Shown one piece after another: positions 27,080 to 35,462 of a stretch of DNA of 64,000 bases (its first letter is position 1; the number at the start of each line of letters is the position of its first letter). This DNA is from Candidatus Zixiibacteriota bacterium. Lineage in GTDB: Bacteria; Zixibacteria; MSB-5A5; GN15; JACZUZ01. A program made the position numbers and the translations under genes. The notes under the pieces were generated by a model. The model ran no database searches and was not told where the DNA came from. It worked only from the letters and a program-made list of their open reading frames with translations. The stretch is taken from contig JAJRPJ010000009.1 of assembly GCA_024280835.1 (NCBI GenBank), positions 61,139 through 125,138 on the forward strand, in the 5' to 3' direction.

Positions 27080-28411
27080 TTAATCACTTGAATAGGCGAC
27101 TTGTCCACGCAGAATAGTCTTAACGACTTTGCTAGAGAGCTTCCAGCCAGCGAATGGTGTATTGCGCGATTTCGACTTGAATTCCGATGGATCAACTGTC
27201 CACTCGGCGTCTGGAGCAATAATGGTCAAGTCCGCAGAGTGACCGATTGACAAATCTCCTAGCGGTTGATTGATAATTCGCGCAGGATTGACTGTCAACT
27301 TGCGAATCGCATCAGTCCATGAGAGAAAGCCTGTGTCAATCAGACGTGTTTTGATCAGTCCTAAAGCCGTCTCAAGTCCAACCATACCCGCTGGCGCTTG
27401 ATCAAATTCAACATCTTTCTCTTCGGCGCTATGTGGCGCATGGTCAGTGGCGATGCAATCAATTGCTCCGTCAACCAGACCAGCGATGACCGCCTCGACA
27501 TCGGCTTGTGTGCGAATCGGTGGATTAACACGCAAGTTCGTATCGAATTTCTTTTCGATTTCATCGTCAGTCAAAGAGAAATGGTGTGGGCAGGCTTCGG
27601 CTGTGATTTTGACACCCTCAGCTTTGGCGCGGCGAATTGCTTCGACCGTACCTGCGCAAGAAACATGCTGAATATGCACGCGACCACCAGTGAAACGCGC
27701 CAACTGGATATCGCGCAAAGTGGCGATTTCTTCAGCGACAGCTGGTCTGCCTTTAATACCAAGTTTTGCAGAAGCAAATGATTCGTTCATGACACCATCA
27801 CCAACAAGGAACTTGTCCTCGGCGTGTTGCATAATCGGGATATCAAACATTTGAGCATACTCAAGCGCACGGCGCATCAAATCAGGGTCTTGAACAAAAT
27901 CACCATCATCGGTAATCGCCACTACTCCCGCTTTAACCAAGTCACCAATCTCGGCGAGCTCTTTGCCAGCGCGGTTTTTTGTAACAGCTCCAACTACAAA
28001 AACGCGGCACGGAGCGCCAACCGCTTCGGAAAGCACAAAACGAACTGTCTCTTGGTCATCAATGGCCGGTGTGGTGTTCGGCATGCAGCAAATAGTGGTA
28101 AACCCACCTGCGGAAGCGGCCTCGGCGCCAGTTCTTACCGTCTCTTCATCTTCACGGCCTGGTTCACGTAAATGAACATGCAAATCAATCAACCCCGGAG
28201 TGACAAGTTTGCCAGTGGCGTCGATGATTTTGCTTTTGTCTGTGGCTTTGAGAGCGGCGGCGACTTTCTTCTTGTCGGTTTCGACTGCAACGAACTCGCC
28301 GTCACGAATTAGAATTGTCGCATCGTTGAGGACACCAATTTTCGGATCAATGACCGTTCCGCCAGTGACTATCAAATCGTAGCTGTCGTTTGTTTTCTTG
28401 GCTGCGTTCAT
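27080..28411 (-). CDS. pyrC: Dihydroorotase
   Basis: 443 residues, a type I (long, PyrC/AllB-like) dihydroorotase. Metal-binding HVHLREPG has His78 and His80. Other motifs are CMPNTTPAIDD, MQHAEDK, HIQHVSC and ATDHAPHSAEEK. It closes carbamoyl aspartate to dihydroorotate in pyrimidine synthesis. Its ATG overlaps the pyrB stop codon (TAATG), and pyrR is upstream, so the three form one operon. All metal-site residues appear present, so it should be catalytic. Confidence 0.95.
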   Translation of the reverse strand: MNAAKKTNDSYDLIVTGGTVIDPKIGVLNDATILIRDGEFVAVETDKKKVAAALKATDKSKIIDATGKLVTPGLIDLHVHLREPGREDEETVRTGAEAASAGGFTTICCMPNTTPAIDDQETVRFVLSEAVGAPCRVFVVGAVTKNRAGKELAEIGDLVKAGVVAITDDGDFVQDPDLMRRALEYAQMFDIPIMQHAEDKFLVGDGVMNESFASAKLGIKGRPAVAEEIATLRDIQLARFTGGRVHIQHVSCAGTVEAIRRAKAEGVKITAEACPHHFSLTDDEIEKKFDTNLRVNPPIRTQADVEAVIAGLVDGAIDCIATDHAPHSAEEKDVEFDQAPAGMVGLETALGLIKTRLIDTGFLSWTDAIRKLTVNPARIINQPLGDLSIGHSADLTIIAPDAEWTVDPSEFKSKSRNTPFAGWKLSSKVVKTILRGQVAYSSD

Positions 28412-29352
28412 TATTCGTTCTCCTCAGTGACGCTCTTCTTGCCCGAAAGGAGATACAAAACTGCCATTCGTACGGCTTGCCCATTGGTGACTTGTTCCAA
28501 GACAACTGAGCTATTGCTGTCAGCTATCTCGCTGGTGATTTCCACACCACGATTGATCGGCCCTGGATGCATGATTGTGAAGTTTTTGTTTAAGCGCTTC
28601 AAACGCTCGTTCGAGAGGCCAAACAAGTGAGTATACTCACGTTGCGATGGAAACATACCAGTCTGTTGACGCTCTAGCTGTATACGCAGGATATTGACAA
28701 CATCCACACCTTCGAGCGCCTCATTGAGATTCGTATAAACATCCACCCCGAAGCGCTCGGCTTCATACGGTAGCAGTGTCGATGGTCCGCAAATTGCGAC
28801 ATCAGCGCCCATTGTCTTAAGTCCCCAGATATTTGAACGCGCCACACGTGAATGTTTGATGTCACCCACTAATAGCACTCGCAAGCCCTTTAGTGAGCCG
28901 TATTTTTGACGGATGGTAAACATATCAAGCAAACCCTGTGTCGGATGCTCATGAGCCCCATCGCCAGCGTTGATGATATTTGAATTGAGACATTGCGTCA
29001 GAAAATACGGTGTGCCAGCGGACTTGTGACGCACAACCACCATATCTATTTTCATGGCCTCGATGTTCTGCACTGTATCACGCAGGCTCTCGCCTTCGCT
29101 CACCGATGAAGTTGAAGCCGAAAAATTAATTGTATCGGCGGACAGTCGTTTCTCTGCTAATTCGAATGAGATACGTGTGCGAGTCGATGACTCATAGAAG
29201 AGATTCAACACTGTCAGGCCGCGCAATGTCGGCACTTTCTTAATTGGTCGCTCTAAGATTTCTCTGAAAATCACTGAAGTGTCCAGTATTTCCGTCAAGT
29301 CTTCGGCGCTGACTCCTTCGAGTCCTAGTAGGTGTCGTGATGCAAGTCCCAT
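28411..29352 (-). CDS. pyrB: Aspartate carbamoyltransferase catalytic chain
   Basis: 313 residues, standard PyrB length. Carbamoyl-phosphate motif YESSTRTRISFE at about 53-64; aspartate-site pieces include HPTQGLLDMFTI, VGDIKHSRVARSN and MHPGPINRGVEI. It joins carbamoyl phosphate and aspartate. No regulatory chain PyrI lies nearby, as is usual when PyrR regulates the operon. It is 75 bp downstream of pyrR and overlaps pyrC by one base. Confidence 0.96.
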   Translation of the reverse strand: MGLASRHLLGLEGVSAEDLTEILDTSVIFREILERPIKKVPTLRGLTVLNLFYESSTRTRISFELAEKRLSADTINFSASTSSVSEGESLRDTVQNIEAMKIDMVVVRHKSAGTPYFLTQCLNSNIINAGDGAHEHPTQGLLDMFTIRQKYGSLKGLRVLLVGDIKHSRVARSNIWGLKTMGADVAICGPSTLLPYEAERFGVDVYTNLNEALEGVDVVNILRIQLERQQTGMFPSQREYTHLFGLSNERLKRLNKNFTIMHPGPINRGVEITSEIADSNSSVVLEQVTNGQAVRMAVLYLLSGKKSVTEENE

Positions 29353-29400
29353 AGAGATTCTGTGGCTATATGTTCTATATGTTTAGATTGATGTAATAAT

Positions 29401-29441
29401 TTCTATGCTTGTTCTATTTGCTTCTATTTAGTTCTTACTTG
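29401..29441. repeat. Degenerate 10-bp tandem repeat at the pyrR 3' end
   Basis: TTCTATGCTTG, TTCTATTTGC, TTCTATTTAG and TTCTTACTTG follow one another across the pyrR stop codon. The last two units lie partly in the coding region. It resembles the other gene-end tandem repeats of this window but has a shorter period. Confidence 0.6.
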
Positions 29442-30048
29442 AACCACGTTCGATACTAATTGAGTCTTCGCCATCTTGGCCATCATCTTCTTTGAGCCGC
29501 ACACTAACGCGATCAGTACGATTTGTTGGAATGTTTTTGCCGACATAGTCGGCGCGTATCGGCAATTCACGATGACCACGATCCACCAAAACCGCCAACT
29601 GAATTGAACTAGGCCGCCCGAAGTCAATTAACTGCTCAATTGCGGCGCGGATTGTTCTGCCAGTATAGAGCACGTCATCTACTAGAACGATGTTCTTATC
29701 GACAACATCAAAGAGAATGTCAGTGCGTTGAATAACTGGTTGCTCAAGACGAGTCGTAGCGTCGTCACGGTAGAGATTGATATCCATCATCCCGAGCTCA
29801 ACTTTGGCTCCCTCGATTTGCTCAATCAACTTTTGCAAGCGTTTGGCAAGTGTAGCGCCGCGAGTGAGCACGCCTACTAAAGCTACATTCTCAGCTCCAC
29901 GATTATGCTCCAAGATTTCATGCGCGATGCGCGTCAATGCGCGCGAAACTCCTGCGCCATCAAGGAACAATTCCGCTTTTTTGCTCGCAGACTTTTTATT
30001 GGCGACTTTGTTCTTCACAGTCTTCTTTTTTGTAGATTTTTCATCCAT
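29428..30048 (-). CDS. pyrR: Bifunctional pyr operon regulator / uracil phosphoribosyltransferase
   Basis: 206 residues. The PyrR core (about 26-195) has the PRPP-binding motif [20 protein letters not shown] and the PyrR-typical [19 protein letters not shown]. The family attenuates pyr mRNA in response to UMP and has weak UPRT activity. The N-terminus is unusual: about 25 residues rich in lysine ([18 protein letters not shown]) precede the core, which might add RNA affinity. It is the first gene of pyrR-pyrB-pyrC, with a promoter and a roughly 220-base leader upstream. Confidence 0.92.
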   Translation of the reverse strand: MDEKSTKKKTVKNKVANKKSASKKAELFLDGAGVSRALTRIAHEILEHNRGAENVALVGVLTRGATLAKRLQKLIEQIEGAKVELGMMDINLYRDDATTRLEQPVIQRTDILFDVVDKNIVLVDDVLYTGRTIRAAIEQLIDFGRPSSIQLAVLVDRGHRELPIRADYVGKNIPTNRTDRVSVRLKEDDGQDGEDSISIERGSSKN

Positions 30049-30076
30049 TAGAGTATCTCAATACCATAGGTAATCT

Positions 30077-30108
30077 TTATTACGTGACATACTTATTGCG
30101 CGACATTC
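30077..30108. repeat. 16-bp tandem duplication in the pyrR leader
   Basis: TTATTACGTGACATAC (30077-30092) is followed directly by TTATTGCGCGACATTC (30093-30108), 13 of 16 bases identical. Confidence 0.75.
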
Positions 30109-30272
30109 TTCCTTAGAGCGTTTTGCGCTACAAAACTACCCCTAGCGTATAGCATAGAAGCAAATAGTGTTTTTGTAAGGATTGTCAGGGATTTTGGAGA
30201 TGTTGTATTCATCAAGATTTTATTTCCCTTCCTCACCTCTCACGGGTGCGATTAAAAGGACACACAGCGCCA

Positions 30273-30300
30273 AGTATACAAGCTGTGCGTTGACAGTCAA
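30273..30300 (-). promoter_or_regulatory. Sigma-70-type promoter of pyrR-pyrB-pyrC
   Basis: On the minus strand: TTGACT (30295-30300), a 16-bp spacer, and TATACT (30273-30278). Five of six matches in each box. Transcription would begin near 30266, leaving a leader of about 220 bases before pyrR, long enough for attenuation control. Confidence 0.65.
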
Positions 30301-30365
30301 GCCCAGATTAAGAGCAATTGAACTAAAAATGCTAGAATTATCTGTCTGGGCGATAATTCTGTCAA

Positions 30366-31862
30366 TTACTCCTCAGGTAAAAATGCGACATCAAGATTCC
30401 GCGCTGCGGCAGTTTCATCCAGCCTTCTCAAAGGTGTGTTATGTGGCGCGGATCGGACCATCTCAGGGTCAGTCTCAATTTCTTTGGAAATCTTATTGAG
30501 CGCATCAGCAAATTTCTCTAGCGTCTCACGACTTTCCGTCTCAGTAGGCTCAATCATCAACGCCTCAGGCACAATCAACGGGAAATATGTCGTTGGAGAA
30601 TGGTAACCATAGTCCAGTAAACGCTTGGAAATATCTCCAGCGCGAACACCATTCTTCTTCTGTCTGGAAGCGCTGAGAACTACTTCATGCTGACAGGCGC
30701 CTGGATAGGCGATTTCATAAGCGTCAGAAAGCAGAACTCGCAAATAGTTGGCGTTGATTATCGCATTTTCGGCGACTCGCCGTAGCCCCTCGGCCCCTAG
30801 TGTACGCACATATGCATAACCCCGAACCGCATTGGCAAAGTTGCCATAGAAACTGTGCATCCGTCCAATCGATAGTGGTCTGTCCCAATCCAAATAGAAC
30901 TCGCTGGGCGACTCACTGGCGCTTTTGGAATCGCCAGTTGACGGCATTCCGTGGCGAAGAACAGGTTTCGGCAAAAATTTCTCAAGTTCTGCGCTAACCC
31001 CCAAGGCTCCAGCTCCTGGGCCACCTCCGCCATGCGGAGTTGAAAATGTCTTGTGCAAATTGATGTGCAACAAATCAAAACCAATAGCTCCAGGTCGCAC
31101 CAAACCAAGCTCGGCGTTGAGGTTGGCGCCGTCCATGTACAAAAGCGCCCCAGCTTTGTGAATCACATCAGCAATTTCAATAATCTCAGATTCGAAATGC
31201 CCAAGTGTGTTCGGATTGGTCAACATGATACCGGCGACATCATCGTCAAGGGCTTCTCTGACCGCCTCAGCGCTCATCAAACCTTTGGCATTAGATTTGA
31301 CCTCAACAGGAACCATACCACCAATAAAAACCGAAGCGGGATTGGTGCCATGGGCGCTATCCGGAATTAGAATCTTCTTGCGAGGCTTACCGAGGTGTTC
31401 GTGATAGGCTTTCATAATTAGCACACCAGTCAATTCGCCATGAGCGCCAGCTACAGGTTGAAGTGTCATCGCAGGGAAGCCGCTAATCTCCATCAAAGCC
31501 GCTTTCAAATCCCACAGCAAATGCAAACACCCCTGAACCTCAGACTCTGGCGCAAGTGGATGCGCTGTTCCAAATGATGGATTGTCGGCGGCGACATCAT
31601 TACGCTTGGGGTTGTATTTCATAGTGCATGAGCCAAGCGGATAGAAACCTTTATCGATATGGAAATTCTTAGTCGAGAGATCAACATAGTGACGCATCAC
31701 TTCGCCTTCGGTAACCTCTGGCAATGGCGGAGCGCTAGCATTGCGCAAGAACTCTGGCAACCACTTTTGTTTATCCTGCTCGGAGTAACGGAGATCTTCC
31801 AAATGCGCGCCAAGACGGCCTGGAGTTGACTTGTCGTATATGAGTGATGTCGGAGTATTCAT
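30366..31862 (-). CDS. gcvPB: Glycine dehydrogenase (decarboxylating) subunit 2
   Basis: 498 residues, the C-terminal half of split glycine decarboxylase (P-protein). The PLP-binding lysine is in HINLHKTFSTPHGGGGPG, and further motifs are LGSCTMKYNPKRND, HGTNPASV and TNPNTLGHFE. With GcvPA it decarboxylates glycine and passes the aminomethyl group to lipoyl-GcvH. It is the last gene of the operon, 62 bp after the selenoprotein candidate. The start is ATG. Confidence 0.96.
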   Translation of the reverse strand: MNTPTSLIYDKSTPGRLGAHLEDLRYSEQDKQKWLPEFLRNASAPPLPEVTEGEVMRHYVDLSTKNFHIDKGFYPLGSCTMKYNPKRNDVAADNPSFGTAHPLAPESEVQGCLHLLWDLKAALMEISGFPAMTLQPVAGAHGELTGVLIMKAYHEHLGKPRKKILIPDSAHGTNPASVFIGGMVPVEVKSNAKGLMSAEAVREALDDDVAGIMLTNPNTLGHFESEIIEIADVIHKAGALLYMDGANLNAELGLVRPGAIGFDLLHINLHKTFSTPHGGGGPGAGALGVSAELEKFLPKPVLRHGMPSTGDSKSASESPSEFYLDWDRPLSIGRMHSFYGNFANAVRGYAYVRTLGAEGLRRVAENAIINANYLRVLLSDAYEIAYPGACQHEVVLSASRQKKNGVRAGDISKRLLDYGYHSPTTYFPLIVPEALMIEPTETESRETLEKFADALNKISKEIETDPEMVRSAPHNTPLRRLDETAAARNLDVAFLPEE

Positions 31863-31889
31863 GCGTATATCTTTTTATTGGCTAAGACC

Positions 31890-31970
31890 AGCTACTTGTT
31901 TGACTGCTTTGTTTCTTCTCGTAACTATTTCTTTTGTAACTCTTCTGCTTGTATTCTTTCAGCTTGTAAC
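31890..31970. repeat. Degenerate 13-15-bp repeats at the selenoprotein gene's 3' end
   Basis: Variants of CTTGTAACTCTTCAG (for example TTGTAACTCTTCTG, CTTGTATTCTTTCAG and CTTGTTTGACTG) recur across the stop codon. Inside the gene they encode a repeated E-L-Q-A-E-type coiled tail. Boundaries are approximate. Confidence 0.5.
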
Positions 31971-32851
31971 TCTTCAGTTAGTGATTCGATTTTCCCTTGA
32001 GCGTATTCAACATCTTCACTTCCGGGAAACAACTTAATGAACTCGCCAAACTTATCAATTGCCGCTTGAAACTGACCGTCGTTCTTGTAGCAAATTGCCT
32101 GATAGATATGGAATTCAGGGAGGTATTCACTCTTGGAGAAATCATCTATCAAATGCTGATAGCGTGTGATAGCTAAGTCGTAGTTGTTCTCACGACGCGC
32201 CATATCGGCTAGCGCATAAGCGCTCTCGACGGTGAATCCTTTCTTGTCATCTGGGTCTAGCCCAATAACTGTCCTAAAATATCCTTCAGCTAGTTTTGTT
32301 TCACCTTTCCAACGATACTTATTGGCAATTTCATAAGTGAGTTCAACAGTCGGCGCTTTTGCCTGTCGACTGAGAAAATCCGCTAGAGTATTTTTTCCTG
32401 CGCTGTAGTCTGTGAAAGTTTCGATGAAACTTTTGGCCTCAATGAACCCAATGGCGCGATCAATTTCTGTTCCATCTGATTTTAGCAAGATGTAAGTTGG
32501 AAATCCGCGCACACCTGCGCTATCGGCAAATCCTGTTCGTGACCCATCTGCTTTGTGACCGTTGATTTTGGTGAAAACTACATTCTCTTTGATCCATCCG
32601 ACAACTGCCGGATCGATGAACGTTATTGTGTCCATCTGATTGCAATATGTTCACGTATCAAAATAGAAATCCAGCAGGATGAGTTTCCCTGACTCGGCTG
32701 CAACTTTTAGCCCTTGCTCGTAACCTTCATAGGCAGTGAATTGATAACTGGCTTTAGCTTTGACCTGTGGCGCGCTAAACAAAACTAAGACGGCAAGCAA
32801 TAAGCCTACGACACGAAACAAAGTGACTCTAAGAGTATTATTAGTTTTCAT
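31925..32851 (-). CDS. Candidate selenoprotein: thioredoxin-fold protein with UxxC motif and TPR tail
   Basis: Read through one in-frame TGA (32651-32653), this is a 308-residue protein. Signal peptide about 8-33. The thioredoxin-like domain has LLDFYFDT-U-TYC, with U at residue 67 and Cys70. In related proteins this stretch reads DFYADWCxxC, so the TGA replaces the first redox cysteine exactly. The sequence continues as NQMDTITF and has the cis-proline motif GVRGFPTYIL. After about residue 180 come TPR-like helices (AEGYFRTVIGLDPDD, AIDKFGEFIKLFPGSEDV). The frame is open on both sides of the TGA, with no other stop. It is placed between gcvPA/DUF2007 and gcvPB. Sec insertion is inferred. The alternatives are a nonsense mutation or sequencing error. 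If TGA is a stop, two fragments remain (32651-32851 and 31925-32635). Confidence 0.78.
32612..32640 (-). promoter_or_regulatory. Candidate bacterial SECIS hairpin after the TGA
   Basis: In the mRNA, starting 11 nt after the TGA, the arm AUC(A)GAUGGAC pairs with GUUCAUCGAU: ten base pairs (one G-U) with one bulged A and the 8-base loop ACAAUAAC. Its position fits known bacterial SECIS elements. The loop lacks the usual G in its first two positions. A competing hairpin (32596-32613) has seven pairs and loop AGUU, with the G present, but its loop starts 44 nt after the TGA, a little far. Folding tools are needed to choose. Confidence 0.5.
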
Positions 32852-32912
32852 AGATTGAACCTTTTTCAGAATTACCTAAACAAGACTACTTAAGTGATGT
32901 TTGTTACTAGTT

Positions 32913-33209
32913 TTACTCTTCGGTAACGGCTGGCTCCCATTTATCTCCAGCAACCATCCCAGCGATATCGCAGGCTTCTTCAACTTTTTCAGCAATAGTC
33001 AAAATCTCATAGGCGGCAACATTACCAGAAAATGGTGACTCTATACTAGAGAGACCTATGGCTCCCAAGAAACCAGATTTCGAATTCAAGACAGCGGGGA
33101 TTTCGTAAGACTCCAAAGACTCCATAACGAAATCTGCAGTCAGCTTGTCTCCGACATACCCAATAACAATCCATTCAAGGTCTTGATGATTTGCATCAGA
33201 ATCATTCAT
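32913..33209 (-). CDS. Small DUF2007-like putative signal-transducing protein
   Basis: 98 residues, no signal peptide or membrane helix. The core LEWIVIGYVGDKLTADFVMES, then LESYEIPAVLNSKSG, and a late LTIAEKVEEACDIAG, follow the DUF2007 pattern (a small alpha-beta domain that often has an YTADxxEAxxIxxxLEAxGI-type start). Function unknown. It lies between gcvPA (35 bp upstream) and the selenoprotein candidate (61 bp downstream) and is probably co-transcribed with both. Confidence 0.6.
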   Translation of the reverse strand: MNDSDANHQDLEWIVIGYVGDKLTADFVMESLESYEIPAVLNSKSGFLGAIGLSSIESPFSGNVAAYEILTIAEKVEEACDIAGMVAGDKWEPAVTEE

Positions 33210-33244
33210 AAAGAATCTTCCCTTCTAGTGGTTCCTTGGTAAGT

Positions 33245-34666
33245 CTAGTGCGCACAACCCTGCGGTTCGACTAAGGTGTCGCTTGAGGTATCTTTTGAAG
33301 TGTTATCCGACGCTTCCGATTGGGCGCCTTTGCACAAGGCGTCAATAAGTGAATCGATTTGTTTGTATGTCCGCCGTTCTGTGAAAGCTATGAGCAATTG
33401 ATTGCCCATCCCTGAATAGAACCTACCTAGGTCGACCCCAGCGAGTATGCCTTGCTTACATAGTTCGGCAATGATTTCGGCGGCAGGGCGAGGACATGAG
33501 ACAACAAACTCTCGATGATACGCACTAGCGAATGTTAGACTGTAACCGTCAATCTCTTGGATTTTGCCTGCGGCATAATGCGCTCTCTCAAGACACAACT
33601 CGGAAAGCTGACGTAGGCCGTGCTTGCCCAGTAGTGACATAAAGACTGTTGCAGCGGTCGCACACAGCGCTTGATTAGTGCAGATATTTGATGTAGCGCG
33701 AGCGCGTTTGATATGCTGTTCACGAGTTTGTAGTGTCAATGTATAACCCGGCTTGCCGTCTGCGTCAGTCGTTCTGCCAACCAGACGACCAGGGAGCTTG
33801 CGAATCAATTCTTTGCGAGTAGCGAAGAAACCAACTAGCGGACCACCATAGGACATTGCGATTCCCAAGGGCTGTCCTTCACCGACTACAATGTCTGCCC
33901 CCTGTTTGCCAGGAGGCGTGATTAGAGCCAGAGCAATCGGATCTGCGACGACAATCATCATTCCACCAACAGCATGAATCTTATCAGCAATCTCTTGGAT
34001 ATTCTCAAAGAGACCAAAAAAATTCGGTTGGGAGACAATCACACAAGCCGAGGAATCATCAATGACTCTATCGAGAGCCTCAAGATTCATGACTCCAGTT
34101 GAACTCTGCAAAGGCGCCTCATCCACCAAATTAAACTCTGCGTCAAATCCCTGTGCGTAGGTTTTGATAACATCGATATAGAGAGGGTTTAGACCACCAG
34201 CAATAATAACTTTCTTGCGTCTGGTTTTCGCCAGAGCTGTCATGACAGCTTCAGCGGCAGCGCTAGCGCCGTCATACATTGACGCGTTGGCGACTTCCAT
34301 CCCTGTTAAACGACAAATGTGCGTTTGGAATTCGTAAATAACCTGCAAGGTTCCTTGAGCGACCTCGGCCTGATAAGGCGTGTAGGCGGTCATGAACTCT
34401 GGGCGACTGACGATTGACTTGACAGCTGCTGGAGTATAGTGATCGTAGATTCCCGCTCCGGCAAAACACACCAGTGGTGTGTTTTCCGCCGCTAGTGAGC
34501 TAAACTCAGCTTCAAGCTCTGGTTCAGAAAGCGCAGGAGCTAAGTCCAAAGGCGCTTTCACACGTGCAGCTTGCGGCACATTCTCAAGTAAATCATCAAA
34601 GCTCTTAACGCCAATGCGTTTGAGCATCGCTGCGCGGTCGGCATCTGTATTAGGTATAAATGGCAT
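33245..34666 (-). CDS. gcvPA: Glycine dehydrogenase (decarboxylating) subunit 1
   Basis: 473 residues, N-terminal half of split P-protein. Typical segments are the N-terminal FIPNTDADRAAMLKRIGV, CFAGAGIYDHYTPAAVKSI, TPYQAEVAQGTLQVIYEFQ, NASMYDGASAAAEA and GRTTDADGKPGYTLTLQTRE. It forms the active P-protein with GcvPB. It is 102 bp downstream of gcvH. The last 20 or so residues (DNTSKDTSSDTLVEPQ and on) are a low-complexity Asp/Ser/Thr tail beyond the fold. Confidence 0.96.
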   Translation of the reverse strand: MPFIPNTDADRAAMLKRIGVKSFDDLLENVPQAARVKAPLDLAPALSEPELEAEFSSLAAENTPLVCFAGAGIYDHYTPAAVKSIVSRPEFMTAYTPYQAEVAQGTLQVIYEFQTHICRLTGMEVANASMYDGASAAAEAVMTALAKTRRKKVIIAGGLNPLYIDVIKTYAQGFDAEFNLVDEAPLQSSTGVMNLEALDRVIDDSSACVIVSQPNFFGLFENIQEIADKIHAVGGMMIVVADPIALALITPPGKQGADIVVGEGQPLGIAMSYGGPLVGFFATRKELIRKLPGRLVGRTTDADGKPGYTLTLQTREQHIKRARATSNICTNQALCATAATVFMSLLGKHGLRQLSELCLERAHYAAGKIQEIDGYSLTFASAYHREFVVSCPRPAAEIIAELCKQGILAGVDLGRFYSGMGNQLLIAFTERRTYKQIDSLIDALCKGAQSEASDNTSKDTSSDTLVEPQGCAH

Positions 34667-34768
34667 GGTCTATTTTGCTTTGCAGTAATGTACTATCTGT
34701 TTCTTTGACAACTTCTGTGATAACTTTGTTTCTTTGAAAACTATTGTTCAGCAAGACTCATCTGACAG

Positions 34769-35152
34769 CTACTGTTCATCAATTAGATCAGAGTAGTGTT
34801 CGGCGCTAAGTAATGAATTCAGTTCAGTGGGATCATTCAAAGATACTTTAATCATCCAACCGTCATCAAATGGGCTTTGATTGACAATCATCGGATCTGA
34901 ATCCAATTCTTGATTTACTTCAATGACTTTTCCACTGACCGGAGCAAACAAATCGGACACGGCCTTAACCGCTTCAATCGTACCGAAAGTTTCACCACAA
35001 ACGATTTCGTCACCGACTTGAGGAAGTTCGACGAAGACAATATCACCAAGCTCAGACTGTGCCCACTCGGTAATTCCGATTGTCGCATGACCGCGTTCTG
35101 CGTCTATCCATTCATGGTCTTTGGTATAGAATAATTGCTCTGGGATGTTCAA
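34769..35152 (-). CDS. gcvH: Glycine cleavage system H protein
   Basis: 127 residues, standard H-protein. The lipoylated lysine is Lys63 in GTIEAVKAVSDLFAP. The protein shuttles the aminomethyl group between the P, T and L proteins. The start is TTG at 35150-35152, decided by GGAGG eight bases upstream and by the conserved start of the fold (YTKDHEWID). First gene of the operon gcvH-gcvPA-DUF2007-selenoprotein-gcvPB. gcvT and lpd are not in the window. Confidence 0.96.
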   Translation of the reverse strand: MNIPEQLFYTKDHEWIDAERGHATIGITEWAQSELGDIVFVELPQVGDEIVCGETFGTIEAVKAVSDLFAPVSGKVIEVNQELDSDPMIVNQSPFDDGWMIKVSLNDPTELNSLLSAEHYSDLIDEQ

Positions 35153-35462
35153 ATCGGCCTCCGTGGCTTGCTAATTATTGCTTATTATATCTTCTGTTCA
35201 GACAACATGAATCTAACTCACTTGCCTAATGGCTCGAGAACCGCCTATTACGAATAATTTCTACTGAAAAAGACGACGAAAGTCAAGGAATCGCGGCGAG
35301 TTTACTAGGGGTTCCATCTGTGGACAACCTGAATGCCAGCCGACTGGAATCTAGACAATTGGCTTGGCCAACTTGAAGCCGCAAAAACAGCCGCAAATGC
35401 AAAAGGCACAGCTAGCTGTGCCTTCTTACATTTTGGCTCCACTTTGACAGCGAGACCTAAGC
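35153..35462. other. Upstream region of the gcv operon
   Basis: 310 bp between gcvH and the end of accC. A TATAAT box on the minus strand (35184-35189) is well placed as the -10 of the gcv operon, though no clear -35 exists. The accC terminator is at its right. A glycine riboswitch was looked for and its conserved pieces were not seen. Confidence 0.5.
35403..35424 (-). terminator. Terminator after accC
   Basis: A perfect 22-bp palindrome, AAGGCACAGCT and its complement. On the minus strand it is followed by TTTTGCATTT. It stands 38 bp past the accC stop codon. Confidence 0.8.

Larger units (their letters stand above)
30049..30365. other. Leader and promoter region of the pyr operon
   Basis: 317 bp between pyrR and the end of gcvPB. 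It holds the pyr promoter (listed) and a long leader on the minus strand. The leader includes AGCGCAAAACGCT, a short hairpin, and a 16-bp tandem duplication. A PyrR-binding anti-antiterminator and a T-rich attenuator could not be recognised with confidence. Confidence 0.4.

Noticed and set aside
28155..28175. Second parS-like stretch inside pyrC (GGTTCACGTAAATGAA)
   Set aside because: Too many mismatches to the consensus, and it lies in a conserved coding segment.
32651..32653. TGA read as a changed genetic code (TGA = Trp or Gly)
   Set aside because: Other genes in the window end in TGA normally and none contains internal TGA codons.
35153..35402. Possible glycine riboswitch before gcvH
   Set aside because: The tandem aptamer's conserved pieces were not found on the minus strand; only a -10 box and AT-rich leader are there.
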